33,677 nt of DNA from Planctomycetota bacterium (GTDB lineage: Bacteria; Planctomycetota; SZUA-567; H5-PLA8), in the NCBI GenBank assembly GCA_026184295.1, contig JAHCJK010000050.1, positions 1-33,677 of the forward strand, given 5' to 3'. Both the position numbers and the translations under genes were made by a program. Every line of letters starts with the position of its first letter. The first letter of the stretch is position 1. A model generated the notes under the pieces. That model ran no database searches. It worked only from the letters and a program-made list of their open reading frames with translations, and was not told the origin of the DNA. This document shows, piece by piece, positions 15,968 to 24,596 of the stretch.

Positions 15968-17775
15968 CACGACTCCCACAGCGGAATCTTGAGGTTCTGC
16001 TTCAGTTCCTCGCGGTCGAGGAAGGGGAACATGTCTTCGAGCGGCGCGGTGACCATGCGGCCGTCGGGGAGCTGTCTGGAACTCGGGCGCGGCTCGAACG
16101 GCTGTTCCGGGTCGAGCATGGCCTGGCAGAGCGCCGGGCCCGGCACGGCGAGCGTCTCGCGGATCGCCTCGGCAAAGCCCGGGCCTTCGGCCTGGCGGGA
16201 CGGAATGCCGTAGGCTTCGCCGATCCTGGCCATGTCGGGAAACGAGACGCCGCTCGCGGCGCCTTCGCCCACCAGGCGCCCGAAGAAGTTCTTCTGCGTC
16301 GAACGGATCGAGAGGTAGCCGCCGTTGTTGAGCACGAAAAGTTTAACCGGCAGGCGGTTGTGGACGATGGTCTGGAGTTCCTGCACGTTCATCTGCGTGC
16401 TGCCGTCGCCGCCTAGGCAGATCACGCGTTTGCCGCCGCGCGCCACGGCCGCGCCGACCGCCGCGGGAATGTCGTAGCCCATGGACGCGCTGCCGGAATT
16501 CGAGAAGAGCCGCTGGCGCGCCTTCAGCTTCGCGACCTGAAAGGCTACGATGCAGGCCGTCGCGTCGCCGCTCACCACCACGTCGTCCTCGTCGAGCTGG
16601 CCGAAGAGCGTCTCCATGAAGTAGTACGGGTTGATGCGGCCTGCGGCGCTGCGGTGCTTGGGCAGCACGGCCGGGTAGCGTTCCACGCGTTCGCGGCACC
16701 AGGCCAGCCAGCCGGCGTGCTTCGTTCCGTCGTAGCGCGCGGCGTCGAGCTGGCGGTTCAGTTCTTCCAGAAAGTCCTTCGCGTCGGCGTGCACGGCCAG
16801 GTCGGGCTTCACGGTCGGCTTGCGCAGTTCGGCCGCGTCCACGTCCACCTGAATCTTGTACGCGTGCCGCGCGAAGGCCGCCCAGTTGTAGCTCGTCTGG
16901 CGCACGTTCAGGCGGCTGCCGATCACCAGCAGCGTCTCGGCGTTCTGCACCGCGAAGTTGCCCGGGCGCGTCCCGATGGCCCCGGGGCGGCCGCAAAAGA
17001 GCGGGTCGTCGCTGGCGATCAGGTCGTGGGTCCAGGCGGTGGTGACGGGCACGTTCAGCCGGCGCGCGACGGCCAGAAAGAGGTCGAGCGCGCCGGACAG
17101 GCGCACGCCGGTCCCGGCCATCAGCACGGGGCGCTCGGAGTTCTTGATCCGCTCCACGATCGCGCGGCATGCTTCGGCCAGGCGCGCGCGGTCGAAGGCC
17201 GGCGCGTCTTCGGCGGGGTCGTAGGCCTTCAGCTTCGTCTCGTCGATCTTGCTCGCCTGGATGTCGATGGGCACGTCGATCCAGGTGGGTCCGGGCCGGC
17301 CGCTCACGGCCAAGTGCCACGCGCGTTCGACGTGGTAGCGGATGCTCTCCGGTTCGCGGACCAGCGCCGCGTACTTCGTGATGCCTTTGACCATGCCGAT
17401 CATGTCGGCTTCCTGGTCGCCAAGCTGCCGCAGGCCGGGCACGTCGTTAAAGGCCATGCACGTCTCGCGCTTGACCTGTCCGGAGACCACGACCATCGGG
17501 ATCGAATCGGTCCACGCGCCGAAGACCCCGTTGAGCGCGTTGATCCCGCCGGGGCCGGTGGTGACGTTCACGATCGCGGGGATGCCGGCGATGCGCGCGT
17601 AGCCTTCGGCGGCCATCGCGCAGGCCTGTTCGTGGTGGTTGCAGGTGTAGGTAAGCTTGGGCTCGAACCCGAAGGCATCGTTGAGATGCATCGCCCCGCC
17701 GCCGGTGATCATGAAGACGTGGCGGGCGCCGAGTTCGGCCAGGCGGCGGGCAATGTAGTCGGAGACCTTCAGCAT
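15967..17775 (-). CDS. thiamine-diphosphate enzyme, acetolactate-synthase family (YerE-like candidate)
   Basis: 602 residues. Three domains: the N-terminal Pyr domain with catalytic Glu49 in CNHHEQACAMAAEGYAR and VTTGPGGINA; a central domain (about 190-340) with GTGVRLSGA; and the C-terminal PP domain with GGDGST (455-460) and the metal/diphosphate motif ending at Asn484. The protein decarboxylates a 2-keto acid such as pyruvate and transfers the activated aldehyde. No valine/isoleucine genes or regulatory subunit accompany it; instead it is in a CDP-dideoxyhexose locus. Enzymes like YerE add a two-carbon branch to CDP-3,6-dideoxy-4-hexulose. That role here is inferred from context; a catabolic keto-acid role remains possible. 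ATG 17775 follows GAGGCG. Confidence 0.9.
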   Translation of the reverse strand: MLKVSDYIARRLAELGARHVFMITGGGAMHLNDAFGFEPKLTYTCNHHEQACAMAAEGYARIAGIPAIVNVTTGPGGINALNGVFGAWTDSIPMVVVSGQVKRETCMAFNDVPGLRQLGDQEADMIGMVKGITKYAALVREPESIRYHVERAWHLAVSGRPGPTWIDVPIDIQASKIDETKLKAYDPAEDAPAFDRARLAEACRAIVERIKNSERPVLMAGTGVRLSGALDLFLAVARRLNVPVTTAWTHDLIASDDPLFCGRPGAIGTRPGNFAVQNAETLLVIGSRLNVRQTSYNWAAFARHAYKIQVDVDAAELRKPTVKPDLAVHADAKDFLEELNRQLDAARYDGTKHAGWLAWCRERVERYPAVLPKHRSAAGRINPYYFMETLFGQLDEDDVVVSGDATACIVAFQVAKLKARQRLFSNSGSASMGYDIPAAVGAAVARGGKRVICLGGDGSTQMNVQELQTIVHNRLPVKLFVLNNGGYLSIRSTQKNFFGRLVGEGAASGVSFPDMARIGEAYGIPSRQAEGPGFAEAIRETLAVPGPALCQAMLDPEQPFEPRPSSRQLPDGRMVTAPLEDMFPFLDREELKQNLKIPLWES

Positions 17776-17824
17776 GACGCGTACGCCTCACTGCACCATG
17801 GTGAAACCTTCTTAGTCCCTGTAC

Positions 17825-17854
17825 AGCATAGGCTTGAGAAGATCGCCTGTCCAA
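17825..17854 (-). promoter_or_regulatory. internal promoter before the ThDP gene
   Basis: On the minus strand TTGGAC (17849-17854), 18 nt, TATGCT (17825-17830). It lies in the only spacer above 100 nt within the minus-strand sugar arm, about 50 nt upstream of the ThDP gene, and would allow the ThDP-FkbM-NeuB-GT2 set to be transcribed separately. Confidence 0.5.
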
Positions 17855-17893
17855 TGCATTCCGCCGTGGCCGCTGCAAGGCACCTTGTGGCCT

Positions 17894-19543
17894 TCACGGC
17901 GACGGCGGGGCCGGCTCGCTGCGAATCAGCACGTCGTACCCCGGCCAGCGCATCAGGCTGCGGTAGCGCTTGGTAAGCAGCTCTTCCAGGCGCGCTTTGA
18001 ACGTACCGTCGTCGCGCGGGTCGAAGGCGTGCATGCGGTTGGTCGAGACCACCAGGATGAACCGCGGCGGTTCGCGACGCAGGCGTTCGAGAAAGTCTTC
18101 CTGCAGCGCCTTGACGAGAGGTTCGTGCGTGGCGTGGTAGAAGCCCGCGTCGTACAGGTAAGGCGTGGCCATCGGCAGGCGCAGGTCAAGCATCACGCGC
18201 TCCGAACCGCCCAGCCAGTCGAGCGCCTGAATCTTATCGCCGGGCAGCATGTAGGGGCGCACGGTCGAGGCCATCTGTTCGACGGGTTCGGTCCAGGGCG
18301 TGACCGGGCGTTCGCCCGCGAGCTGCCGCTTCAGCGCGGGGGATTCGATGCGGCTGGCCGCCCAGGCCAGACACGCGCCCGCCACCACCGCCGTCAGCCG
18401 GGGCCGAAAGCGCGGAGCAAGCGCCGGCAGGTCGCCCATGGCCACGCCGCAGAGCACGATCGCGAAGTAGAGCATCGGGATCCACGCGTACGGATGAAAG
18501 TGCCCGACCAGGACGACTTCCAGGAAGTAAAGGATCAGCGCGTCGCGGAAGAGCCGGATCGCCGCCCGCTGGCGCGGCGTCAGCGCGGGGTTCCCGAGCG
18601 CCAGGACCGGCACGAGCAGCGCGGGCACGCAGGCCCACTGCCGGCCGTACAGGTTGCGCATGTGGAAGACCGAATCGAAGATGTACGACCAGCGCCGGCC
18701 GCGTTCGATCGTGTACATCGATTCGTCGAAGATCTGCAGCGAGTAGATCGGCCAATAGTTCTTCGCGATGTAGAGGAAGCGTTCCAGGCTGCCCATGCTC
18801 CAGAGCCACGCGGCGGCGAGCAGAAAGACCGCGAGCACGCCGGCGCTCGCGAACAGCAGGCGCAGCGCCCAGGCCTTCCACCGCGCCGCTCCGGCTTCGG
18901 CAGGCGCTGCGCCGGGCGGGTCTTCGGCGCGCCAGGCCACGAAGGGCAGCGCGATGCCGGCCTGCGGCTTGATCAGCGCGGCGAACCCGAAGAGCGCGCC
19001 GATCAGGACCAGCTTCAGGCGCGGAAACCGGGCCAGGCGTTCGGGCGAGAGCGCCAGCGCGCAGGCCGCGGCGATCGGCAGCAGCATCACGTAATCGCGC
19101 TGCAGGAGCTGCGATTCCGGCTGCATCAGGTACAGCCACGCGAACCCCAGCACCGCTGCCCACGACGCCCGGCGGCCGAACGGCTTCAGCATCGACCAGG
19201 TGAGCGCCAGGATCGCGCCCAGCCAGAGCAGGTCCAGGATGCGCCAGGCCAGGTCGCTGTAGCCGATGAACTTCGAGAAGAAGATCATGAACCCGGCCGC
19301 GCCGGGCATGTTCACGTCGAAGATGTCCCGGTAGAGCACGTAGCCTTTCTCGTTGACGAGAAAGGCCTGGTAGAGAAAGCAGACCTGGTCCCAGTAGATC
19401 TCCCATTTGAGGGAAAGCAGCGCCGTGAGGACCAGCCAGGCGGTGACGGCCGCGAGCGCCAGGTTCCAGACGAGCCGGTTCGGATCCTTCCACAGGCCGT
19501 GGAAAAACGAACCGCCCGGCGCCTGGACCTTTTCCGCTGCCAT
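17894..19543 (-). CDS. GT-C membrane glycosyltransferase (ArnT/PMT-like), copy 1
   Basis: 549 residues, with about ten hydrophobic helices and a C-terminal soluble domain (about 420-549). The first extracytoplasmic loop has the acidic pattern WEIYWDQVCFLYQAF (Asp52) and YVLYRDIFDVNMPG (Asp73, Asp76), matching the catalytic loop of GT39/GT83 enzymes, which take sugars from polyprenyl phosphate. It is a paralogue of the next upstream gene: long stretches align, for example IGYSDLAWRILDLLWL with IGYSSLAWRCLDVVWL, and the C-terminal domain (LDWLGGSERV, EPPRFILVVS) is even better kept. The two are 18 nt apart, so the pair arose by tandem duplication. The acceptor is unknown. Confidence 0.85.
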   Translation of the reverse strand: MAAEKVQAPGGSFFHGLWKDPNRLVWNLALAAVTAWLVLTALLSLKWEIYWDQVCFLYQAFLVNEKGYVLYRDIFDVNMPGAAGFMIFFSKFIGYSDLAWRILDLLWLGAILALTWSMLKPFGRRASWAAVLGFAWLYLMQPESQLLQRDYVMLLPIAAACALALSPERLARFPRLKLVLIGALFGFAALIKPQAGIALPFVAWRAEDPPGAAPAEAGAARWKAWALRLLFASAGVLAVFLLAAAWLWSMGSLERFLYIAKNYWPIYSLQIFDESMYTIERGRRWSYIFDSVFHMRNLYGRQWACVPALLVPVLALGNPALTPRQRAAIRLFRDALILYFLEVVLVGHFHPYAWIPMLYFAIVLCGVAMGDLPALAPRFRPRLTAVVAGACLAWAASRIESPALKRQLAGERPVTPWTEPVEQMASTVRPYMLPGDKIQALDWLGGSERVMLDLRLPMATPYLYDAGFYHATHEPLVKALQEDFLERLRREPPRFILVVSTNRMHAFDPRDDGTFKARLEELLTKRYRSLMRWPGYDVLIRSEPAPPSP

Positions 19544-19561
19544 GGTTCCGCTTGCCCGCAG

Positions 19562-21208
19562 TTATTGCTGCGCGTCTGGGTTCTTTTCGAGCCGGATCAG
19601 CACCTGGTATCCCGGACCGTTCCAGATCACCGCGTAGTTCGCGACCACAAAGGCTTCCACTTCGGCCCGGAATATCCCGTCGTCCGCGGGATCGTAGACA
19701 AACAGGCGGCCTCGTGAGACGGCGATGATAAACCTTGGCGGTTCCTGCCGCATCCTTTGAAGGAAATCCTGCTGCATGCCTTTCACAAAGGGGTCCTGGG
19801 TGGAAAGATAAAACGGCAGATCGACGAGATAGGGCGTCGCCAGGGGAATCTTCAAATTCAGGAGGACCCGCTCCGTGCCTCCCAGAAAGTCCAGCGGCTG
19901 TGCCTTGTCGCCGGGCCGCAGGTAGTTCCTGATGACGGCTTCCAGGTCGGTGACGCGATCGGTCAGCGGCGTCTTCGGCGGCAAACCACGCCACTGTTTG
20001 ATAAACGACTCCGGTCGAGCCCTCGTCAGTGCGAACAGGAGGCAGGCCAGCGTAGTTGCGGTAGCGAAATACCCGAAGCCACTGCGCAGCGTATTCGAGA
20101 ATCGAACGAGCGCGATGGCGCACAGCATGACCAGGAAATAGAGCGCGGGGATCCAATTGTACGGATGGAAATTGCCGACCGCGATGACGCCGAACAGATG
20201 CGCGAGAAAGCACCACTGCAACATTCGTACGATCAAGTTCTGCGTGGCGGTTAGGCGCGCGTCTCGCCCTTGATGCATGAGATACAACAACATGGGAATC
20301 ATGAGCACTTCACGTCGGTGGAGATTTCTAAATTCTAGAAAGGCTCCGAGCGTGAACCACATTTTCTCCCGGGAGGTGATGGTAATATAGGAGAGATGCA
20401 CCAGTTTGTATTTTCCCATGATGGGCCAATAGTAAATCACCGAATCCATGAAAGGCGACAGACTGCCAACCCAAACCATCCAAAGGAAAATAGGCGCCCA
20501 GACCAGACACAACCCAAGGAACCCAAAGAGGCAGGCCGCGGCCTTGGCCTTCCACGACGCGGCGAGCCCTTCGTGGACGAGGCAAAGGCGCCGATGGCTG
20601 AAATAGAGCACGACTGGAAATGCGAGAATGGCCGGCGGTTTCATGGTCAGCGCCAGGCCGAACAGCACGCCGATCGCCAGGTGACGGAAGTGGATGCGAT
20701 GCGCCAGGCGGGTGGAAAGCGCCAGCGCGCAGGCGCCGGCGATGGGAAGCATCATCACGTATTCGCGCTGCAGCAATTGCGACTCGGGCTGCAAGAGATA
20801 CAGAAGGCCGAAGCATACGGCCGCGGTCCAGGCGCAGATCCGCCCGAAGCCGGCAAGCATGACCCAGGTCACGGAAAGAAGCGCGGCAAGCCACACAACG
20901 TCCAGGCAGCGCCAGGCCAAGCTGCTGTATCCGATCAAGCGCGCGCCCAGCGCCATGAAGTACGTGGCCCCGGGCAGGTTGAAGTCGGAAAGATCGCGGT
21001 AAAGCACATAGCCATGCTCGTTCACCAGAAAGCCCTGATAAAGGTAATAACCCTGGTCCCAGAAGAGTTCCCAGCGCAGCGAATAGAGCGCGAGGACGCC
21101 GAGGAAGAGCGTCAGGAACGAAAGGATCGCGACGTAGGCCAGCCGGAGGCCCGAACGGAGCTTGGGCGGAAGATCTCTGGGAGAGACCGCGCCGGCCGGG
21201 GCGTTCAT
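19562..21208 (-). CDS. GT-C membrane glycosyltransferase (ArnT/PMT-like), copy 2
   Basis: 548 residues; same architecture as its downstream paralogue: an N-terminal helix, acidic loop WELFWDQGYYLYQGF (Asp51) with YVLYRDLSDFNLPG (Asp72, Asp75), about ten transmembrane helices, then a soluble C-terminal domain with LDFLGGTERV and EPPRFIIAVSRG. ATG 21208 is the start that leaves an 11-nt gap from rfbH. The stretch around 20,280-20,500 is visibly lower in GC than its neighbours, including the paralogue, so this copy has a different recent history or relaxed composition. Likely role: transfer of a lipid-linked sugar, possibly the one made by the RfbF/G/H pathway, onto a surface glycan. Donor and acceptor are unknown. 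Confidence 0.85.
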   Translation of the reverse strand: MNAPAGAVSPRDLPPKLRSGLRLAYVAILSFLTLFLGVLALYSLRWELFWDQGYYLYQGFLVNEHGYVLYRDLSDFNLPGATYFMALGARLIGYSSLAWRCLDVVWLAALLSVTWVMLAGFGRICAWTAAVCFGLLYLLQPESQLLQREYVMMLPIAGACALALSTRLAHRIHFRHLAIGVLFGLALTMKPPAILAFPVVLYFSHRRLCLVHEGLAASWKAKAAACLFGFLGLCLVWAPIFLWMVWVGSLSPFMDSVIYYWPIMGKYKLVHLSYITITSREKMWFTLGAFLEFRNLHRREVLMIPMLLYLMHQGRDARLTATQNLIVRMLQWCFLAHLFGVIAVGNFHPYNWIPALYFLVMLCAIALVRFSNTLRSGFGYFATATTLACLLFALTRARPESFIKQWRGLPPKTPLTDRVTDLEAVIRNYLRPGDKAQPLDFLGGTERVLLNLKIPLATPYLVDLPFYLSTQDPFVKGMQQDFLQRMRQEPPRFIIAVSRGRLFVYDPADDGIFRAEVEAFVVANYAVIWNGPGYQVLIRLEKNPDAQQ

Positions 21209-21219
21209 GCCGGGCTCCG

Positions 21220-22527
21220 TCAAAGCTGCGTCTTGAAGAAGGCGCCGATGCGTTCGACCACATGCTGGCGCATGGCGGGCGTCAGCCCCGGGTAGACGCC
21301 GATGAAGAGCGTCTGGTTCATGATCGTGTCGGTGCCGTCCAGCGAGCCGTGGACCCGGTGCGGGATATCCTTGTAGCCGGGCTGCTTGAGAATGTTGCCG
21401 CCGAAGACCAGGCGCGTCTCGATCTTCGCGTCTTCCAGCCACTGCACGAAGGCGTTGCGGCGGACGTGGCTCTTCAGCGTGATCGGGAAGCAGAACCACG
21501 ACGGGTTCGCCTTCGCCGGGACCGTGGGCAGGACCACATGATCCTGCCAGGGCGCGAGTTCGCGGAGGTAGTACGCGGCATTTTCGCGGCGCGCGGCGAT
21601 GAACGCGGGCAGCTTCTCGAACTGCGCGCAGCCGATGGCCGCCTGCATGTCGGTCACCTTCAGGTTGTAGCCGATGTTCGAATAGATGTACTTGTGGTCG
21701 TAGCCTTGGGGGAGTTCGCCCAGCTTCCAGCCGAAGCGCATCCCACAGGTATCGCTCACCCCGGGTTCGCACCAGCAGTCGCGCCCCCAGTCGCGGATCG
21801 AGAGCGCGGTGCGCTTGAGCGCGAGCTGGTTGACGATCACCATCCCGCCTTCGCCCATGGTGATGTGGTGCGCGGGGTAGAACGAGATCGAGGACATCGC
21901 GCCGAAGGTCCCGATCAGCTTCCCGTCCCACTGGCCGCCCAGCGCGTCGCAGCCGTCTTCGAGCACGATCAGGTTGCGGCGTTTCGCCACGTCCATCACC
22001 ACGTCCATGTCGCAGGGAATCCCGACGGTGTGCGGCGCGAAGATCGCGCGCGTCCTCGGGCCGATCGCGCCTTCGAGCTGCGTCGCGTCGAGGTCGTATT
22101 CGCCGGGCTTGCAGTCCACGAAGACCGGCACGAGGCCGTGCTGGATCAGCGGCGCGAGCGTGGTGGGGAACGTGACCGCGGGCGTGATCACTTCGTCGCC
22201 CGGCTCGAGGCGGTTCTTGACCTGCTTGCTGCACAGCGTCGCGACCATCAGCAGGTTGGCGGACGAGCCCGAGTTCACCATCAGCGCGGCGGCCGAGCCG
22301 AAGTAGGCCTTCAGCGCCGCTTCGAACTTGTTCCCGTACGGCCCCGACGTGAGCCAGAACAGGAGCATGCTGTCCACGCCCTGCTTCACGTCTTCGGGCC
22401 CGTACACGCGCCCGGCGTAGGGCACCTTGGTCTTGCCGGGTTCGAACGGCTTCGGCCCGTGCGCGGCCGCGTGGTATTCCTCGGTCAGCCGCATGATCTC
22501 GGCGTGAATCTCCTGCGCGGAACGCAT
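21220..22527 (-). CDS. rfbH: CDP-4-keto-6-deoxyglucose-3-dehydrase (E1)
   Basis: 435 residues, the typical RfbH length. It is a DegT/AHBA-fold protein in which the PLP-binding lysine is replaced by histidine: SFYPAHHITMGEGG has His220 and His221. The [2Fe-2S] ligands of E1 are all present: Cys193 in LEDGCDALGG and Cys251, Cys253, Cys261 in DCWCEPGVSDTC, i.e. C-x57-C-x-C-x7-C. With PMP and an iron-sulfur reductase it removes the C-3 hydroxyl of CDP-4-keto-6-deoxy-D-glucose. That reductase (E3, AscD/RfbI-like) is not in the window and must come from elsewhere. ATG 22527 has AGAGGA upstream. It follows rfbG by 32 nt. Confidence 0.96.
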   Translation of the reverse strand: MRSAQEIHAEIMRLTEEYHAAAHGPKPFEPGKTKVPYAGRVYGPEDVKQGVDSMLLFWLTSGPYGNKFEAALKAYFGSAAALMVNSGSSANLLMVATLCSKQVKNRLEPGDEVITPAVTFPTTLAPLIQHGLVPVFVDCKPGEYDLDATQLEGAIGPRTRAIFAPHTVGIPCDMDVVMDVAKRRNLIVLEDGCDALGGQWDGKLIGTFGAMSSISFYPAHHITMGEGGMVIVNQLALKRTALSIRDWGRDCWCEPGVSDTCGMRFGWKLGELPQGYDHKYIYSNIGYNLKVTDMQAAIGCAQFEKLPAFIAARRENAAYYLRELAPWQDHVVLPTVPAKANPSWFCFPITLKSHVRRNAFVQWLEDAKIETRLVFGGNILKQPGYKDIPHRVHGSLDGTDTIMNQTLFIGVYPGLTPAMRQHVVERIGAFFKTQL

Positions 22528-22559
22528 GGCCTATCCTCTCGCTTCGCGAATGCCGCCCG

Positions 22560-23672
22560 TCAGCTCCACGCCTGTTCGTACGCGGACAGGTCGTTCATGC
22601 ACGCGGCGCGCGCGCCCTGCGCCGGCGCGGCGTAGTACGCGCGGTACCACTGCGCCGTGCGCGCCACGGCTTCCTCGGTGCTCCAGCGCGGGCGCCAGCC
22701 CAGGTCGCGCCGCGCCTTTTCGATGGAAAGCCGCAGCACCTTCGCTTCTGGCAGGGCCTTCGGATCGCTGCGGTCTTCCCAGCGCCCCCCGCCCCAGGCC
22801 TTGCAGAAGATTTCCACCAGCGCGCGGACGTCGCGGTCGTCGCCGTCGTTGGGCCCGAAGTTCCACGCCGAACACCACTTCGCGTCCGCGCGCGCGAGCA
22901 TCATCGCGCCCAGCGTCAGGTAGCCGCTCAGCGGTTCGAGCACGTGCTGCCAGGGGCGCACGGAAGCCGGGTTGCGCACCGGCACGGGCTGCCCCTGCGA
23001 AAGCGCGCGCGCGGCGTCGGGCAGGATGCGGTCGGCCGCCCAGTCGCCGCCGCCGATCACGTTGCCCGCGCGGGCCGTGGCCAGGGCCACGCCGTGCCCG
23101 GCCAGCCGTTCGGGCGGGAAGAACGAGGCGCGGTAGGAGGCCGCGACGATCTCCGCCGCGCCTTTGCTCGCGCTGTACGGATCCTTGCCGCCCAGCGGGT
23201 CGTCTTCGCGGTAGCCTTCGGCCTGTTCGCGGTTGTGGTAGCACTTGTCGCTGGTGACGACGACCACCGCCGCGGGCCGCTGGGAAAGCCGCACGGCTTC
23301 CAGCACCGCCACGGTGCCCATCACGTTGGTCTCGAAGGTCTCGCGCGGCGTGCGGTAGCTTTCGCGCACGATCGGCTGCGCGGCCAGGTGGAAGACCGCG
23401 GCCGGCCGGGCGGCTTCGAAGGCCCGGCGCAGGGCCGCGTCGTCGCGCAGGTCGGCTTCGACGCAGGAGGCCAGGCATCCGGCGACGCCGCTGGCTTCGT
23501 AGTTGGACGGCGCGGTCGGCGGCGGCGAACCGAACCCGTGCACGCGCGCGCCCAGGCGGTGCAGCCACAGCGCCAGCCACGAGCCCTTGAAGCCCGAGTG
23601 CCCGGTCAGCAGCACGTCGCGGCCGGCGTAGGCGGCGCGCAGATCGGCGAGGGTCAGGTCCAGACTTTCCAC
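22560..23672 (-). CDS. rfbG: CDP-glucose 4,6-dehydratase
   Basis: Extended SDR of 370 residues from GTG 23672, chosen because GGAG lies seven bases upstream and the overlap with rfbF is then 19 nt; ATG 23693 gives seven more residues but has no Shine-Dalgarno. The Rossmann motif is LLTGHSGFKGSWLALWL, where TGHTGFKGSW is diagnostic of RfbG against dTDP- or GDP-sugar dehydratases. VVTSDKCYHN, the YSASKGAAE catalytic Tyr/Lys pair, ARAGNVIGGGDWA and RPWQHVLEPLSGYL are all typical. It converts CDP-D-glucose to CDP-4-keto-6-deoxy-D-glucose, between RfbF and RfbH in the pathway and in gene order. Confidence 0.95.
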   Translation of the reverse strand: MESLDLTLADLRAAYAGRDVLLTGHSGFKGSWLALWLHRLGARVHGFGSPPPTAPSNYEASGVAGCLASCVEADLRDDAALRRAFEAARPAAVFHLAAQPIVRESYRTPRETFETNVMGTVAVLEAVRLSQRPAAVVVVTSDKCYHNREQAEGYREDDPLGGKDPYSASKGAAEIVAASYRASFFPPERLAGHGVALATARAGNVIGGGDWAADRILPDAARALSQGQPVPVRNPASVRPWQHVLEPLSGYLTLGAMMLARADAKWCSAWNFGPNDGDDRDVRALVEIFCKAWGGGRWEDRSDPKALPEAKVLRLSIEKARRDLGWRPRWSTEEAVARTAQWYRAYYAAPAQGARAACMNDLSAYEQAWS

Positions 23673-24439
23673 GGCGCCTCTCCGCGCTGCCATTTTTCGT
23701 TCAGGTGCAACCAGTCGCGGTAGGTGTCGAGGCACTGCCAGTAGCCGCCGTGTTCGAAGACGTGCAGTTGCCCGTCGCGGGCGCAGGTCTCGATCGAGTC
23801 CTTTTCCAGAATGCACCCGTCGTCGTCGTGGAGGTATTTCAGGAAGCGCTTGTCGAGCACCATGTAGCCGCCGTTGATCAGGCCGCCGCCTCCGGGCGGC
23901 TTTTCCGTGAAGCGCACCACGCGGTCGCCATCGGTCTCCAGCGAGCCGTACCGGCCCGGGGGGCGCACGCCCGTCAGCGTCGCGGCCTTGCCGTGTTTGC
24001 GGTGGAAGGCGAGCAGGTCATGCAAGTTCACGTCGCACACGCCGTCGCCGTACGTCAGGAAAAACGGCTCGTCGCCGGACAGGTATTTCGCGCCTCGGAT
24101 CACGCGCGCGCCGGTCAGCGCGCTTTCGCCCGTAAAGGCGAGCGTGACCTTCCAGCCGGCCTCTCCGTGCGTCGTCCCGTGCAGGTGCAACGCGTCTTTT
24201 TTGCCCATTTCGACGGTGAAGTCCGAGTTCATCGTCTCGTAGTGGAGAAAGTACTCTTTGATCACCCACGCCTTGTACCCGAGCAGCAGGATGAACTCGG
24301 TAAAGCCGTAGTGCGCGTACGTCTTCATGATGTGCCACAGGATGGGCCGGTCGCCGATCTCGACCATCGGCTTGGGGCGGAGTTCGGTCTGTTCGCGCAG
24401 GCGCGTACCCTGACCGCCGCATAGGATCATGACTTTCAT
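23654..24439 (-). CDS. rfbF: glucose-1-phosphate cytidylyltransferase
   Basis: 261 residues, the usual length. The nucleotidyltransferase signature is ILCGGQGTRLREQTELRPKP (residues 5-24), followed by MVEIGDRPILWHIMK. FLTYGDGVCDVNL carries the metal-binding aspartates, and GLINGGYMVLDKRFL and GYWQCLDTYRDWLHLN are RfbF-typical. It makes CDP-D-glucose from CTP and glucose-1-phosphate and commits carbon to the CDP-dideoxyhexose pathway. ATG 24439 has GGGAG upstream; the 3' end overlaps rfbG. It is the first gene after the strong promoter at 24,481-24,509, so the minus arm of the polysaccharide locus begins here. Confidence 0.97.
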   Translation of the reverse strand: MKVMILCGGQGTRLREQTELRPKPMVEIGDRPILWHIMKTYAHYGFTEFILLLGYKAWVIKEYFLHYETMNSDFTVEMGKKDALHLHGTTHGEAGWKVTLAFTGESALTGARVIRGAKYLSGDEPFFLTYGDGVCDVNLHDLLAFHRKHGKAATLTGVRPPGRYGSLETDGDRVVRFTEKPPGGGGLINGGYMVLDKRFLKYLHDDDGCILEKDSIETCARDGQLHVFEHGGYWQCLDTYRDWLHLNEKWQRGEAPWKVWT

Positions 24440-24480
24440 CGCGCCGCTCCCTGGAGGCTGGCTCGTGCGTTTACGGTTTA

Positions 24481-24509
24481 ACCATAGGCTTGGATACTTG
24501 TTATGTCAA
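24481..24509 (-). promoter_or_regulatory. strong sigma-70 promoter of rfbF
   Basis: On the minus strand a perfect TTGACA (24504-24509), exactly 17 nt, TATGGT (24481-24486). Transcription from about 24474 would leave a leader of about 35 nt. This is the best promoter in the window, in an AT-richer spacer. Confidence 0.75.
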
Positions 24510-24543
24510 CGCACGTTGTGATCGAATGACGGCGACCTTCCCC

Positions 24544-24573
24544 AAAAAACCGCGCGCCGGTTCCCCGGCGCGC
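24544..24573 (-). terminator. intrinsic terminator of the 24597-25604 gene
   Basis: GCGCGCCGG (24552-24560) and CCGGCGCGC (24565-24573) make a 9-bp stem with a 4-nt loop; on the minus strand it is followed by GGTTTTTT. It separates the secreted-protein genes from the rfb promoter. Confidence 0.8.
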
Positions 24574-24596
24574 AGTTTCCCTCCTCGCGTACGTGT

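Noticed and set aside
15967..17775. Housekeeping acetolactate synthase IlvB
   Set aside because: No regulatory subunit or ilv genes, and the gene is embedded in a CDP-sugar operon; kept only as an alternative.
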